Shown one piece after another: positions 8,801 to 14,677 of a stretch of DNA of 28,120 nt (positions within the stretch are counted from its first letter, which is position 1; each line of letters opens with the position of its first letter). Location: positions 1 through 28,120 of IMG/VR virus record IMGVR_UViG_3300017917_001748; one strand, 5' to 3'. Source of the DNA: a virus. A program made the translations under genes and the position numbers. Below the pieces are notes generated by a model. It was given only the letters and a program-made list of their open reading frames with translations, had not been told where the DNA came from and did not search any database.

Positions 8801-9903
8801 CTGTTAACTTTGGTGGTTCAACAGGATGTTCTAATGGTTCAGATGGTCAAATAACAATTACATCATTTAGTGGTGGTGGAGGTACTTATCAAGCATCAAG
8901 TACAACATATTCAAGTGAAACAAATGCTTTAAATGGTACTTATACAGATGTAAGTACATTAAGAACATATACTGGATTAGCAGTTGGCACTTATTGGGTT
9001 GCTTTAAGAGATAAAAATCAAACAAGTAATAGAATAGCTAAACCATTTACTGTTAATGCTTGTCCTACAACAACTACAACTACACAAGCTCCAGTTACAT
9101 TTGATATTACTGGTGTTTGTACAGGTACAACTCAAACTATTACAGTAAATAACTTTGGTGGTGGTGATGGTTCAACATACTATGTATCAACTACAACTTA
9201 TGGTGATGCAGGTTCTGCAGCAATAGGTGCAGTAACATTAGAAACTGGTGGTTCTAGAGTATTCACAAACCAACCAAATGGAACAAGATATGTTAGAGTA
9301 GCTTCAACAATTAGTGGTTTAGTTAAAGGTGGTGGTCAAACAAATTGTACAACTACAACAACAACAAGTACTACTACAACTACTACAACATTATTAACAT
9401 ATCAAGTTGAAGTGTGTGGTGGTGGTATTGGACCATATTGGGTAACTAGAGCTAGTGGAGATATACCTGCAGGTATAGGTCAAGCATTTAAGATTTCTGG
9501 TAATAGTGGTGCTGGATTTAACGGTACTAACTGTTGGGAAGTATTAGATAGTAGTACATCACAAGTTCCTGATTACACTAACTTAGCATTTGGTACAGTG
9601 TTTAGTAACTGTGAAGCTTGTATTCCTACAACTACAACTACTACTTCAACTACAACAACAACTACAACAGCAGCTCCTGATTGTGAATGTTACTCAATCT
9701 TTAATGAAGGTGGAACAACAGGTAATTACTCTTATCAAAGATGTCCAGATGGTGTAGTTGTTAGTCCAAATATCTTAGCTGGAACTATTCAAACAAGATG
9801 CGTATTAGCAGGAACAACTATCACAATTAACTCTGGTCTCCTAACGGATGTTCAATGTGGAACACCTTGTAATACATCAGGAGATTGTAGTGATTGTATA
9901 TAA
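5893..9903 (+). CDS. Large modular tail protein with poly-Thr linkers and adhesin-like C-terminus
   Basis: 1336 residues. Residues ~1-830 form the tail part; TFSRTITLPGTKKNDAFF near residue 50 is a motif seen at the N-terminus of large tail proteins of Bacteroidota phages. From ~833 the protein becomes beads on Thr-rich strings: linker (833-877); Cys domain A1 (~879-956, ELCGGG..GPY, GIGQAF, NCW, CEAC); linker; SprB-like domain B1 (~970-1056, DGQITI, GLAVGTYWV); linker; B2 (~1066-1150); linker; A2 (~1165-1244, a diverged copy of A1); linker; and a Cys-rich end domain (~1263-1336, CECYSIF to CSDCI). The C-terminal beads probably project and bind host surface glycans or adhesins. Out-of-frame Asn- or Val-rich open frames here are by-products of the ACA/ACT repeats. 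Confidence 0.7.
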   Translation: MGVISAQGYSGKLVAKESGLILDTFADESIKVSNNILDLFDLGQVPGTFSRTITLPGTKKNDAFFEQYYDVSVYFPDQFNTNQKVEAYLDFDAFYLLDGFMQLNKVNVRANKFIDSYEITLFGSITNFSVDTRSSFLTDISSLRAYNHTSSLTNITASWQRNLFNGDIVYPMAEYGQQIFYSQDGQFGINTTSGSLDVQDYKPAIRLKKVWDAIFDEFGYTYTGSFWNQSWLNDVYLLANNNLRTPVYQPSIETFGQGKINSVSSSLYVVLTSSASLDFTAEAIEYDYNGKFTLGTPATYTVDSVTTLDCEVKFGYSFAGYTATDTMVNFNVYFVTGSTAYTSSLTSLNTQLNTITPPTTFSTRNDSTVFKSPALPAGTYQIKYGVYSPINVSFYYQPNPNPESTSWFKVNKVNQAADNKILDLTNNMPFGTSGIRVIDFITSVQKKFNLVIYPSKVNPNQFIVESFNNWYNSGDTVDFNKYINLNEKIEVLPANQLGYRQLRFSDADDSDYIETIFKRTNNRVYGESNYYDSGSFFSQGKLEVLSNVIASGPLGLIPGSVFTGSASAVGTGICTTYEFNNPSSDNIAFLNITLCDGTPLSTTVDRNSLQNYCVLSDSYIDFYNNDGQNPVQINSLGDCSPAPTGSVSIGTAYPTYVPYYVADDKYKPARVLPRIMFYNGLVSASAYYVDAANSTNTAVQSVQLNKYPYFDNYSTGSLNGTASIFPQLNSKSLLYNNEQAVWGTTPTASLVSEYWSDYLSLLYNPRTRLLNAAAVIPLSDYFELELNDVAQFRGNYYHLRAINDYDLKTGECLVQLLGPLLQETPLTTFVTPTTSTTTTTTTAATTTTTSTTTTTTTGAATTTTTTTTTSTTTTTTTYRTQYLVELCGGGLGPYIVTRATGDTPAGIGQAFRISGNSGAGFNGTNCWTVLEIDPVGSIDYADLAFGTVFSTCEACVPTTTSTTTTTTTIAVNFGGSTGCSNGSDGQITITSFSGGGGTYQASSTTYSSETNALNGTYTDVSTLRTYTGLAVGTYWVALRDKNQTSNRIAKPFTVNACPTTTTTTQAPVTFDITGVCTGTTQTITVNNFGGGDGSTYYVSTTTYGDAGSAAIGAVTLETGGSRVFTNQPNGTRYVRVASTISGLVKGGGQTNCTTTTTTSTTTTTTTLLTYQVEVCGGGIGPYWVTRASGDIPAGIGQAFKISGNSGAGFNGTNCWEVLDSSTSQVPDYTNLAFGTVFSNCEACIPTTTTTTSTTTTTTTAAPDCECYSIFNEGGTTGNYSYQRCPDGVVVSPNILAGTIQTRCVLAGTTITINSGLLTDVQCGTPCNTSGDCSDCI
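8389..8523 (+). repeat. (ACA/ACT)n repeat coding the main poly-Thr linker
   Basis: 45 codons, nearly all ACA or ACT, broken only by a few Ser, Ala and Gly codons. It encodes the long flexible linker at residues 833-877 of the tail protein. Being a trinucleotide microsatellite, it can change length without shifting frame. Confidence 0.9.
8764..8796 (+). repeat. (ACA/ACT)n poly-Thr linker
   Basis: Eleven codons, all Thr except one Ser, joining domain A1 to SprB-like domain B1. Confidence 0.85.
9067..9084 (+). repeat. Short (ACA/ACT)n poly-Thr linker
   Basis: Six Thr codons between the two SprB-like domains B1 and B2, the shortest linker of the series. Confidence 0.75.
9349..9390 (+). repeat. 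(ACA/ACT)n poly-Thr linker
   Basis: Fourteen codons, Thr with one Ser (six Thr, one Ser, seven Thr), joining B2 to domain A2. Confidence 0.85.
9628..9669 (+). repeat. (ACA/ACT)n poly-Thr linker
   Basis: Fourteen codons, Thr with one Ser, joining domain A2 to the Cys-rich end domain. It has the same six-Thr, Ser, seven-Thr plan as the linker at 9349. Confidence 0.85.
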
Positions 9904-9912
9904 AAATATAAT

Positions 9913-10062
9913 ATGACACACAATATAGACATAGAGACAATTGTTACAATGTTAGATATAGTACCTAAAAAATACTATACTAATAATATAGCAATAGCAA
10001 AAGGTAAATATAAATTACCTAAAACATTAAAAGAACGTTTTAAAAAAATGATCAATGGCTGA
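9913..10062 (+). CDS. Small basic protein before tape measure, unknown function
   Basis: 49 residues, starting MTHNIDIETIVTMLDIVPKK and ending RFKKMING, Lys-rich and probably helical. It fills the gap between the large tail protein and the tape measure, with 9 bases before its ATG and an 8-base overlap into the tape measure start. Tight packing supports translation. Its position is where a tape-measure partner might be encoded, but no family is recognised. Confidence 0.6.
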   Translation: MTHNIDIETIVTMLDIVPKKYYTNNIAIAKGKYKLPKTLKERFKKMING

Positions 10063-11596
10063 TGAAACAATAGACATAGACGTTAATACCAATGCGGATG
10101 AAACTGGTGGTAAATTTGTAAGCTTAAGAACACAAATTAGAGAAACTACAGTTGCACTTCAGAAATTAGAAGCAGCGGGTAAGACTGGTACTACAGAATT
10201 TAAAAATTTATCTGATAAATTAGATAACTTACAAGACGCTCAAAAACGCGTTGCATTTCAATCTAAACAAATTGAAGATAAATTAGCAGCATTACCTGGC
10301 CCATTAGGTACAGTAGGTAAAGGTATTGCTAGTGCTAAAGATGCAATGGATACGTTTGGTAAAACAACTACTGTTGCATTAGGTGTTGTTGGCTTAGTTA
10401 TTACTGCTTTTTTTGCAATGAAAAAGGCTTTAGAATCAACTAAAGAAGGTCAAGAAACACTTAACCGTATAACTCAAGCATTCTCTAAAGTATTAGGTCC
10501 ATTATTAGCATTAATTGAAGATTTAGCAATTCCTGTATTTAATGCATTTGCTAAATACCTTGAATTTGTAGCTAGTGGTATTACTAAGTTTGTTAAATTT
10601 TTAGGTATATCAGATTCTAAAATTAAGGAATCAACATTATCAGTAGATAAGGTTCAACAAGAAGCTAACAAAAAGGAAAAAGAACGTCAAGAAGAAGCAC
10701 AAAAGAACCGTGAGGAAGCAGCTAAAAAAGAAGAAGAACGTAGAAAAAAAGCAGCTGAAAAACAAAGAGAAATTGATGAAGATAATAGACGTTTAGCGTT
10801 TGAACAGGAAAAGAAAGATTTAGAGTATCAATTAGCTGAATCAGCTAAGCTACAGGCTAAAATGAAGAAAATAGGTCTTCAAGTTGTTAAAGAAGAAACA
10901 CTTGCTGATCAAAAGAAAATATATGATGAGGAACAGAGGAGAGAGAAAATGTTCCAAGAAGACATCACTAAGTTAAAGATTAATACTTTAGATGAGCAAA
11001 ATGCTGCTATTAAGAAAATGGGCACTCCAGTATTAATCCAAGAATTAGATTCACAACTAACGGCATATAGAGCATCTAAAGACGCTGAAAAACAATATGC
11101 TAAATTAACTGAAGAAGGTAAAGCACAAATTGTATCTAACGCATTAGGTACATTAGCATCAGCGGTAGGTGAAGCAACAGTAGCAGGTAAAGCATTAAGT
11201 ATTGCTCAAGCAACAGTTGATACATACGCTGGTGCCAATAAAGCATTAGCTACATATCCACCTCCATTTGGTGCAATTGCAGCAGGTACAGTTATATTAG
11301 CTGGTTTGTTAAACGTTAAAAAGATATTATCTGTAAGAATACCTAAAGCAGGACCAAGCGGAGCAGGTAGTGCACCACAAGCACCTAATGTATCATTTAG
11401 TCAACCAAATTTAGCTGCACCACAAATTGGTGCTACAGCAGGTCAAACTGGTACATTAGCTGGCATAGTTGGTAATGCATTAAATCAGAATAATTCACAA
11501 TTAAGACCAATTCAAGCATATGTTGTAGGTGATCAAGTTACTTCACAACAACAATTAGATAGAAGAGTATCACTTGCGGCTAGATTAGGCGGATAG
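10055..11596 (+). CDS. Tail tape measure-like protein
   Basis: 513 residues. The N-terminal ~100 residues are helical with LRTQIRETTVALQKLEAAGK, typical of tape measure starts. A hydrophobic segment (~105-125, VALGVVGLVITAFFAMKK) and a second (~148-172) follow, then a long charged coiled coil rich in Lys/Glu (~200-310). The C-terminal region holds GKALSIAQATVDTYAGANKA and FGAIAAGTVILAGLLNVKKI, the usual end-of-tape-measure signature. It spans the tail lumen and sets tail length; at roughly 1.5 angstrom per residue this implies a short tail of about 75 nm (rule of thumb). No peptidase domain is visible. Confidence 0.75.
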   Translation: MADETIDIDVNTNADETGGKFVSLRTQIRETTVALQKLEAAGKTGTTEFKNLSDKLDNLQDAQKRVAFQSKQIEDKLAALPGPLGTVGKGIASAKDAMDTFGKTTTVALGVVGLVITAFFAMKKALESTKEGQETLNRITQAFSKVLGPLLALIEDLAIPVFNAFAKYLEFVASGITKFVKFLGISDSKIKESTLSVDKVQQEANKKEKERQEEAQKNREEAAKKEEERRKKAAEKQREIDEDNRRLAFEQEKKDLEYQLAESAKLQAKMKKIGLQVVKEETLADQKKIYDEEQRREKMFQEDITKLKINTLDEQNAAIKKMGTPVLIQELDSQLTAYRASKDAEKQYAKLTEEGKAQIVSNALGTLASAVGEATVAGKALSIAQATVDTYAGANKALATYPPPFGAIAAGTVILAGLLNVKKILSVRIPKAGPSGAGSAPQAPNVSFSQPNLAAPQIGATAGQTGTLAGIVGNALNQNNSQLRPIQAYVVGDQVTSQQQLDRRVSLAARLGG

Positions 11597-11608
11597 TGTT
11601 ATAATAAT
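11595..11608 (+). promoter_or_regulatory. AGTGTTATAATAAT element
   Basis: AGTGTTATAATAAT sits in the 23-base gap before the protease gene, 11 bases upstream of its ATG. It shares GTTATAA with the other start-proximal elements but has wider spacing, which fits a promoter box better than a ribosome-binding element. Confidence 0.3.
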
Positions 11609-11619
11609 ATAATTTAACT

Positions 11620-13107
11620 ATGGCAAAGAAAGTATATAAAATGTTTATTGATGAGGAAGATCAAGAAAGTGGCGTATTTGCTATTTCATTGGTTGAGAAT
11701 CCAGCAATTGAAAGTAACTGGGTTTACTTATCTAAACATCATAAAATTGAATTAGCAACGGCTAATAATGATAAGCAATTATTAATTGGTCCAGTATTAA
11801 TTCCAAATAAAGAAATACCACGTATTGATCAGGAAACTGGTGAAGAATACAGTATTGTATTTGATGAAGATGTTATTGAAAAAGCAGCACAATTATTTTT
11901 ACAACGTCAATACAATAATTCATCAACACTAGAACATGATGAGCCATTAGATGATATATCATTTGTTGAATCATGGATTGTAGCTGACCCTAAAGCAGAC
12001 AAAACAAACGCATACGGATTAGAATATCCTAAAGGTACTTGGGTTGTAATGGCTAAAGTTAACAATGGAGATATTTGGGCTGATTATGTTAAAACAGGTA
12101 AAGTTAAAGGATTTAGCTTAGAAGGATTATTTGGACATAACTTAGTAGAAGCATCAAGTCAAGCGCATTTAATAGCCTTATCTGAGTTGAATGATATTCT
12201 TGATAATGAGTATGCTGAGGAAATGTTAGCAACAATCAAAGGCATTATTAAGAGAGACGGACGCATGAAAGATGGTAAGTATCTAGAATTAGAAACTTAC
12301 AATGATTATCCAGACACAGTTAAAAACGCCGCACAACGTGGCATAGATTTAAATGCAAAAGTTAATAATAGATGTGCAACAGAAGTTGGGAAAATCAGGG
12401 CACAGCAACTGGCTAACGGTAGAAATATTAGTGTGCAAACCATCAAGCGCATGTATGCCTACACTAGCAGAGCTAGAGAGTTTTACAACCCAGATGATAC
12501 TGAAGCATGTGGAACTATCTCTTACCTATTGTGGGGAGGAGATGCTGCTAATAGATGGAGTGCAGCTAAATTAAAAGAATTAGGATTGTTTACTGAAAAT
12601 GAAACAGCAGTATCTGTTAGTTCATCTTACTCAGGACAATTTGGAGATGGTAAAGGTAAAAAACCAAAGAAAGATAACTATATAGCACCTGAATTATTAG
12701 CTGGTGTTAAAGTTGGATTTGATTTCAATGACGTACTAACTACACAACGCGGTAAGGAATTAGCAAGACAATTAGTTTTAGAACAATATGATGTATACAT
12801 TGTAACTGCTTTAAATCCAGCTAACCGCAATGTAGTAGAACGTATAGCTAAAGAAGTTGGTATTGATACTGATAAGATATTTTTTACTAATAATCAACCA
12901 AAAGCACCTGTAATTAACAGATTAGGTCTTAGAAGATTTTATGATAATAATGCTAATGTAGTTAAAGAAATTCAAGATGCATTACCAATGGTAGATGTAG
13001 TTAAATTTGCTGGATTAGAAGATGCATGTTGGGAAGGATATGAGGCAATTGGAACTAAAATATTAGATGGTAGAGAAGTACCTAATTGTGTACCAATTAA
13101 AGAATAA
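11620..13107 (+). CDS. XkdF-like prohead protease fused to unnamed domain and HAD-like domain
   Basis: 495 residues in three parts. Residues ~15-175 match XkdF-like head maturation proteases: SLVENPAIESNW, LIGPVLIPNKEIPR, LEHDEPL with His106, and KVKGFSLEGLF with Ser166 as likely catalytic pair. Residues ~218-322 form an unnamed domain (KNAAQRGIDLNAKVNN, CGTISYLLWGG). Residues ~362-465 look like a HAD fold: GFDFNDVLTT (Asp368), IVTA (Thr396), a Lys at 428 and FYDNNANVV (Asp442). The last 26 residues, with CWEGYEAIGTKI and VPNCVP, resemble a tail peptide I recall from other phage proteins. The HAD motif has Asn370 where phosphatases carry the second Asp. The protease is encoded far from the capsid gene, after the tape measure. 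Confidence 0.7.
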   Translation: MAKKVYKMFIDEEDQESGVFAISLVENPAIESNWVYLSKHHKIELATANNDKQLLIGPVLIPNKEIPRIDQETGEEYSIVFDEDVIEKAAQLFLQRQYNNSSTLEHDEPLDDISFVESWIVADPKADKTNAYGLEYPKGTWVVMAKVNNGDIWADYVKTGKVKGFSLEGLFGHNLVEASSQAHLIALSELNDILDNEYAEEMLATIKGIIKRDGRMKDGKYLELETYNDYPDTVKNAAQRGIDLNAKVNNRCATEVGKIRAQQLANGRNISVQTIKRMYAYTSRAREFYNPDDTEACGTISYLLWGGDAANRWSAAKLKELGLFTENETAVSVSSSYSGQFGDGKGKKPKKDNYIAPELLAGVKVGFDFNDVLTTQRGKELARQLVLEQYDVYIVTALNPANRNVVERIAKEVGIDTDKIFFTNNQPKAPVINRLGLRRFYDNNANVVKEIQDALPMVDVVKFAGLEDACWEGYEAIGTKILDGREVPNCVPIKE

Positions 13108-13274
13108 TGAATTTAAATACACCTGAAGCAAATACAGCTGGAGCAATTACAACATGTCTAACAGCATTAAACTCATTTTTTGTAATGTTTAACCCAGTGT
13201 TAACTGGCATATTTTACATTGCATCAATTGGATGGTTATTAACTCAAATATACTATAAAGTAAAGAAAAAATAA
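13107..13274 (+). CDS. Small holin-like membrane protein
   Basis: 55 residues. A polar N-terminus is followed by a hydrophobic stretch (~24-50, with FFVMFNPVLTGIFYIASIGW) that could form one long or two short transmembrane segments, and the C-terminus is KVKKK. Size, topology and charged tail fit a small holin. Start and the previous stop overlap as TAATG, and a lipoprotein gene follows 4 bases later. No endolysin is recognised in the window, so a lysis role is inference. Confidence 0.6.
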   Translation: MNLNTPEANTAGAITTCLTALNSFFVMFNPVLTGIFYIASIGWLLTQIYYKVKKK

Positions 13275-13278
13275 AAGT

Positions 13279-13425
13279 ATGAAACAATTATTAGTATTAG
13301 TATCTGTATTAACATTAGTTGCTTGCGGTACTGCTTCAACTGAAGTAAAAACGGATTCAACTATGGTAGCTGCAGACACAACAGCTATTGATACAACTGC
13401 TAAAATAGCAGATACAGTAAAATAA
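13279..13425 (+). CDS. Small lipoprotein, possible lysis-cassette partner
   Basis: 48 residues. A Lys-containing N-terminus and hydrophobic core lead to a lipobox, LTLVAC, with Cys16 as the lipidated residue. The remaining ~32 residues are Thr/Asp/Ala-rich and low in complexity. After processing it would be a short lipid-anchored peptide in the periplasm. Following a holin-like gene it could serve an outer-membrane (Rz1-like) function, though it lacks the Pro-rich composition of classical Rz1. It is the last gene before the terminator at 13468. Confidence 0.65.
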   Translation: MKQLLVLVSVLTLVACGTASTEVKTDSTMVAADTTAIDTTAKIADTVK

Positions 13426-13440
13426 GAATTTGGCATTAGC

Positions 13441-13467
13441 CATCTTGTGTGTTTATTATTGTGTAAG
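13441..13467. repeat. Imperfect direct repeat, left copy (flanks lipoprotein gene)
   Basis: CATCTTGTGTGTTTATTATT followed by GTGTAAG resembles the right copy at 13759-13788 (CATCTTGTGTTTATTTTGTG then TGTTGTGTAA). Read on the - strand, each copy is an AC-rich leader ending in ATG; the right one is the leader of the lipoprotein gene at 13761. Confidence 0.5.
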
Positions 13468-13498
13468 AGAGCCGCTCAGCATCCCGCTGGCGGCTCTT
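13467..13498 (+). terminator. Rho-independent terminator between convergent genes
   Basis: AGAGCCGC (13468-13475) pairs perfectly with GCGGCTCT (13490-13497), followed by TCTTT on the + strand. It ends the long late transcript from the left. The stem would also form in transcripts arriving from the reverse gene at 13537, so it may act both ways. Confidence 0.75.
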
Positions 13499-13536
13499 CT
13501 TTACAACGCATGGTTAAATCCTACTAAAACCATTTG

Positions 13537-13761
13537 TTAAAAACATATACTGGATCCTGTATAATATGATCTGTATGTCTTCTCATCAACATACACCCTT
13601 TTTATGTTGTCTCCAAATTTAACTCTTAAAACATACCATCTACATTGTGGTATCATTGTGTCACATTCTATATAACCACCTACAACCGTTCCGCAACCTA
13701 ATTCTTTCTGGCAGCTACTTAGCAATACTAAGCATAACGCTGCAATCATTAATTTTTTCAT
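13537..13761 (-). CDS. Reverse-strand lipoprotein with Bacteroidota surface-export-like signal
   Basis: 74 residues from the ATG at 13761; the open frame extends upstream but MKKLMIAALCLVLLSSC is a textbook lipoprotein signal peptide, so this start is preferred. Lipidated Cys17 is followed by Q-K-E, close to the C-x-K-(D/E) surface-export signal described for Bacteroidota lipoproteins. The mature part has four further Cys and strand-like YVLRVKFG and RVYVDEK. It is the only clear gene on the - strand and lies between a terminator and a repeat-rich intergenic region, so it behaves like a moron: an independently expressed gene, perhaps altering the host surface or blocking superinfection. Function is not recognised. 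Confidence 0.7.
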   Translation of the reverse strand: MKKLMIAALCLVLLSSCQKELGCGTVVGGYIECDTMIPQCRWYVLRVKFGDNIKRVYVDEKTYRSYYTGSSICF

Positions 13762-13788
13762 CTTGTGTTTATTTTGTGTGTTGTGTAA
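13759..13788. repeat. Imperfect direct repeat, right copy (leader of reverse gene)
   Basis: Partner of 13441-13467. On the - strand it reads as an AC-rich leader (CACACAAAATAAACACAAG) running into the start codon at 13761. Confidence 0.5.
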
Positions 13789-14106
13789 TCCGTAACGCCG
13801 TTTGCACGGTTTTATTATTTCTACAGGTGTGCTTAACAGTAAAACATCCCAACCCGGACATCCAAACCGGTCTGAAATCATCATTGTGATTCCCGTGTTA
13901 CTATACTCCAACCCGTTAACTAGTATAGGCACGTTGGCATTACAGCCGTTATGTTTTACTATTAAACACGTAATGTATTTCTACAGTATGTGCTTGAACG
14001 GTCATAAATATAATAAGAAAATGGAAGACAACAAAAGAAGAAAGAAGATATTTCTCTGCGGTTTCCATATTTTTCATATATTTATTGTCACACAAATAAT
14101 AGCACA
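13762..14106. other. 345-base intergenic region with nested repeats
   Basis: No convincing gene fills this stretch, which looks less AT-rich than its surroundings. It holds an imperfect direct repeat (13816-13840 and 13976-14002, sharing TATTTCTACAG then GTGCTT and AAC-GT). It also holds a long-range inverted repeat of 15 bases with one mismatch (13833-13847 TTAACAGTAAAACAT against 13951-13965) and a 7-bp hairpin CTATACT/AGTATAG at 13901-13928. A short hairpin CCGT-TTGC-ACGG runs into TTTT near 13799-13814. It separates a leftward gene from a rightward operon, so it probably carries divergent promoters; no standard Bacteroidota TAnnTTTG box was seen. Confidence 0.6.
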
Positions 14107-14116
14107 ATGGAATTAA
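14021..14116 (+). CDS. Possible short membrane peptide (tentative)
   Basis: 31 residues: MEDNKRRKKIF, a basic head, then a hydrophobic His/Phe/Ile stretch ending IIAQWN. The ATG follows an AT-rich leader and the stop overlaps the start of the next gene by 10 bases. It may be a leader peptide or chance; there is no family evidence. Confidence 0.22.
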   Translation: MEDNKRRKKIFLCGFHIFHIFIVTQIIAQWN

Positions 14117-14676
14117 CGTTAAAAAAAGAATTGTTTGAACAAGAATTCTTTAAAAACACATTCAAACAGAAACTAAACGGAGCAAAACAATATGACTTTA
14201 ATAGTCAAGCTACGTTTACTGATTTAGAAGCTAAATACTATTACTACGGACGTGCAGTTAAAGGCACATTAGCAGATATGGGCGCACTTGCCTATTTTAT
14301 GTCACAAGATATTCCATACAAATACTATGAAAAAAATGGTGGTAGAGGAAAGTATGTTGGATATGATTTCAAATTATATGATAAAATTAAAGTAGACGTT
14401 AGATCATCTCAGTCATTTTGGCAGATGAAAAAATCTAACGTTGATTATATTGTTGTTTGTACGGCTCATTTAAACGGAATGGATGGCGTGTATGAGAAGG
14501 CTGGCGCTACGCTAGTTGAATCATACCGCCGTTTATTTAAAAATGATATTAGAGTAACGCTTTTAGGATATCAAACAGCTCAATTTATTCAAGAAGCAGG
14601 ACCTTTGGCGTTCACATACAAATTAGAAAATATAGATACTTTAAAAGCAGATTTAAACTTAATGAATCAATTATAA
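14107..14676 (+). CDS. PD-(D/E)XK nuclease-like protein
   Basis: 189 residues and the first full gene of the accessory operon. Residues 86-100 read YDFKLYDKIKVDVRS, followed by a polar turn and the strand VDYIVVC (~112-118). This is the core layout of PD-(D/E)XK nucleases: Asp87, then Asp97-x-Arg99 on a strand, then another strand; the usual Lys is Arg here. An acidic helix with Glu41 could supply the helix-A residue. Possible roles are resolvase-like processing or host-DNA cleavage. The Lys-to-Arg change leaves catalytic activity open. Confidence 0.4.
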   Translation: MELTLKKELFEQEFFKNTFKQKLNGAKQYDFNSQATFTDLEAKYYYYGRAVKGTLADMGALAYFMSQDIPYKYYEKNGGRGKYVGYDFKLYDKIKVDVRSSQSFWQMKKSNVDYIVVCTAHLNGMDGVYEKAGATLVESYRRLFKNDIRVTLLGYQTAQFIQEAGPLAFTYKLENIDTLKADLNLMNQL

Positions 14677-14677
14677 T

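Noticed and set aside
8524-9903. Diversity-generating retroelement target (duplicated tip domains)
   Set aside because: No reverse transcriptase or template repeat is visible, and the copies differ at third positions rather than at adenines in a variable repeat.
13239-13436. 65-residue reverse frame opposite the holin-like and lipoprotein genes
   Set aside because: It is antisense to two convincing small genes; its hydrophobic start reflects the complementary AT-rich sequence. The repeated leader near 13441 is noted separately.
13441-13788. Insertion sequence
   Set aside because: The flanking repeat is imperfect and there is no transposase or terminal inverted repeat; a recombination or duplication origin is simpler.
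13762-13932. N-terminal extension of the reverse lipoprotein frame
   Set aside because: The extension lacks features of a secreted protein start, while the internal Met gives a perfect lipoprotein signal peptide.
13802-14020. Upstream part of a 104-residue + frame in the intergenic region
   Set aside because: Starts at TTG, has no recognisable composition and crosses the repeats; only the last 31 codons from ATG 14021 were kept, tentatively.
13762-14106. tRNA gene in the intergenic region
   Set aside because: No cloverleaf with acceptor, anticodon and T-arm (GTTCRA) could be assembled on either strand.
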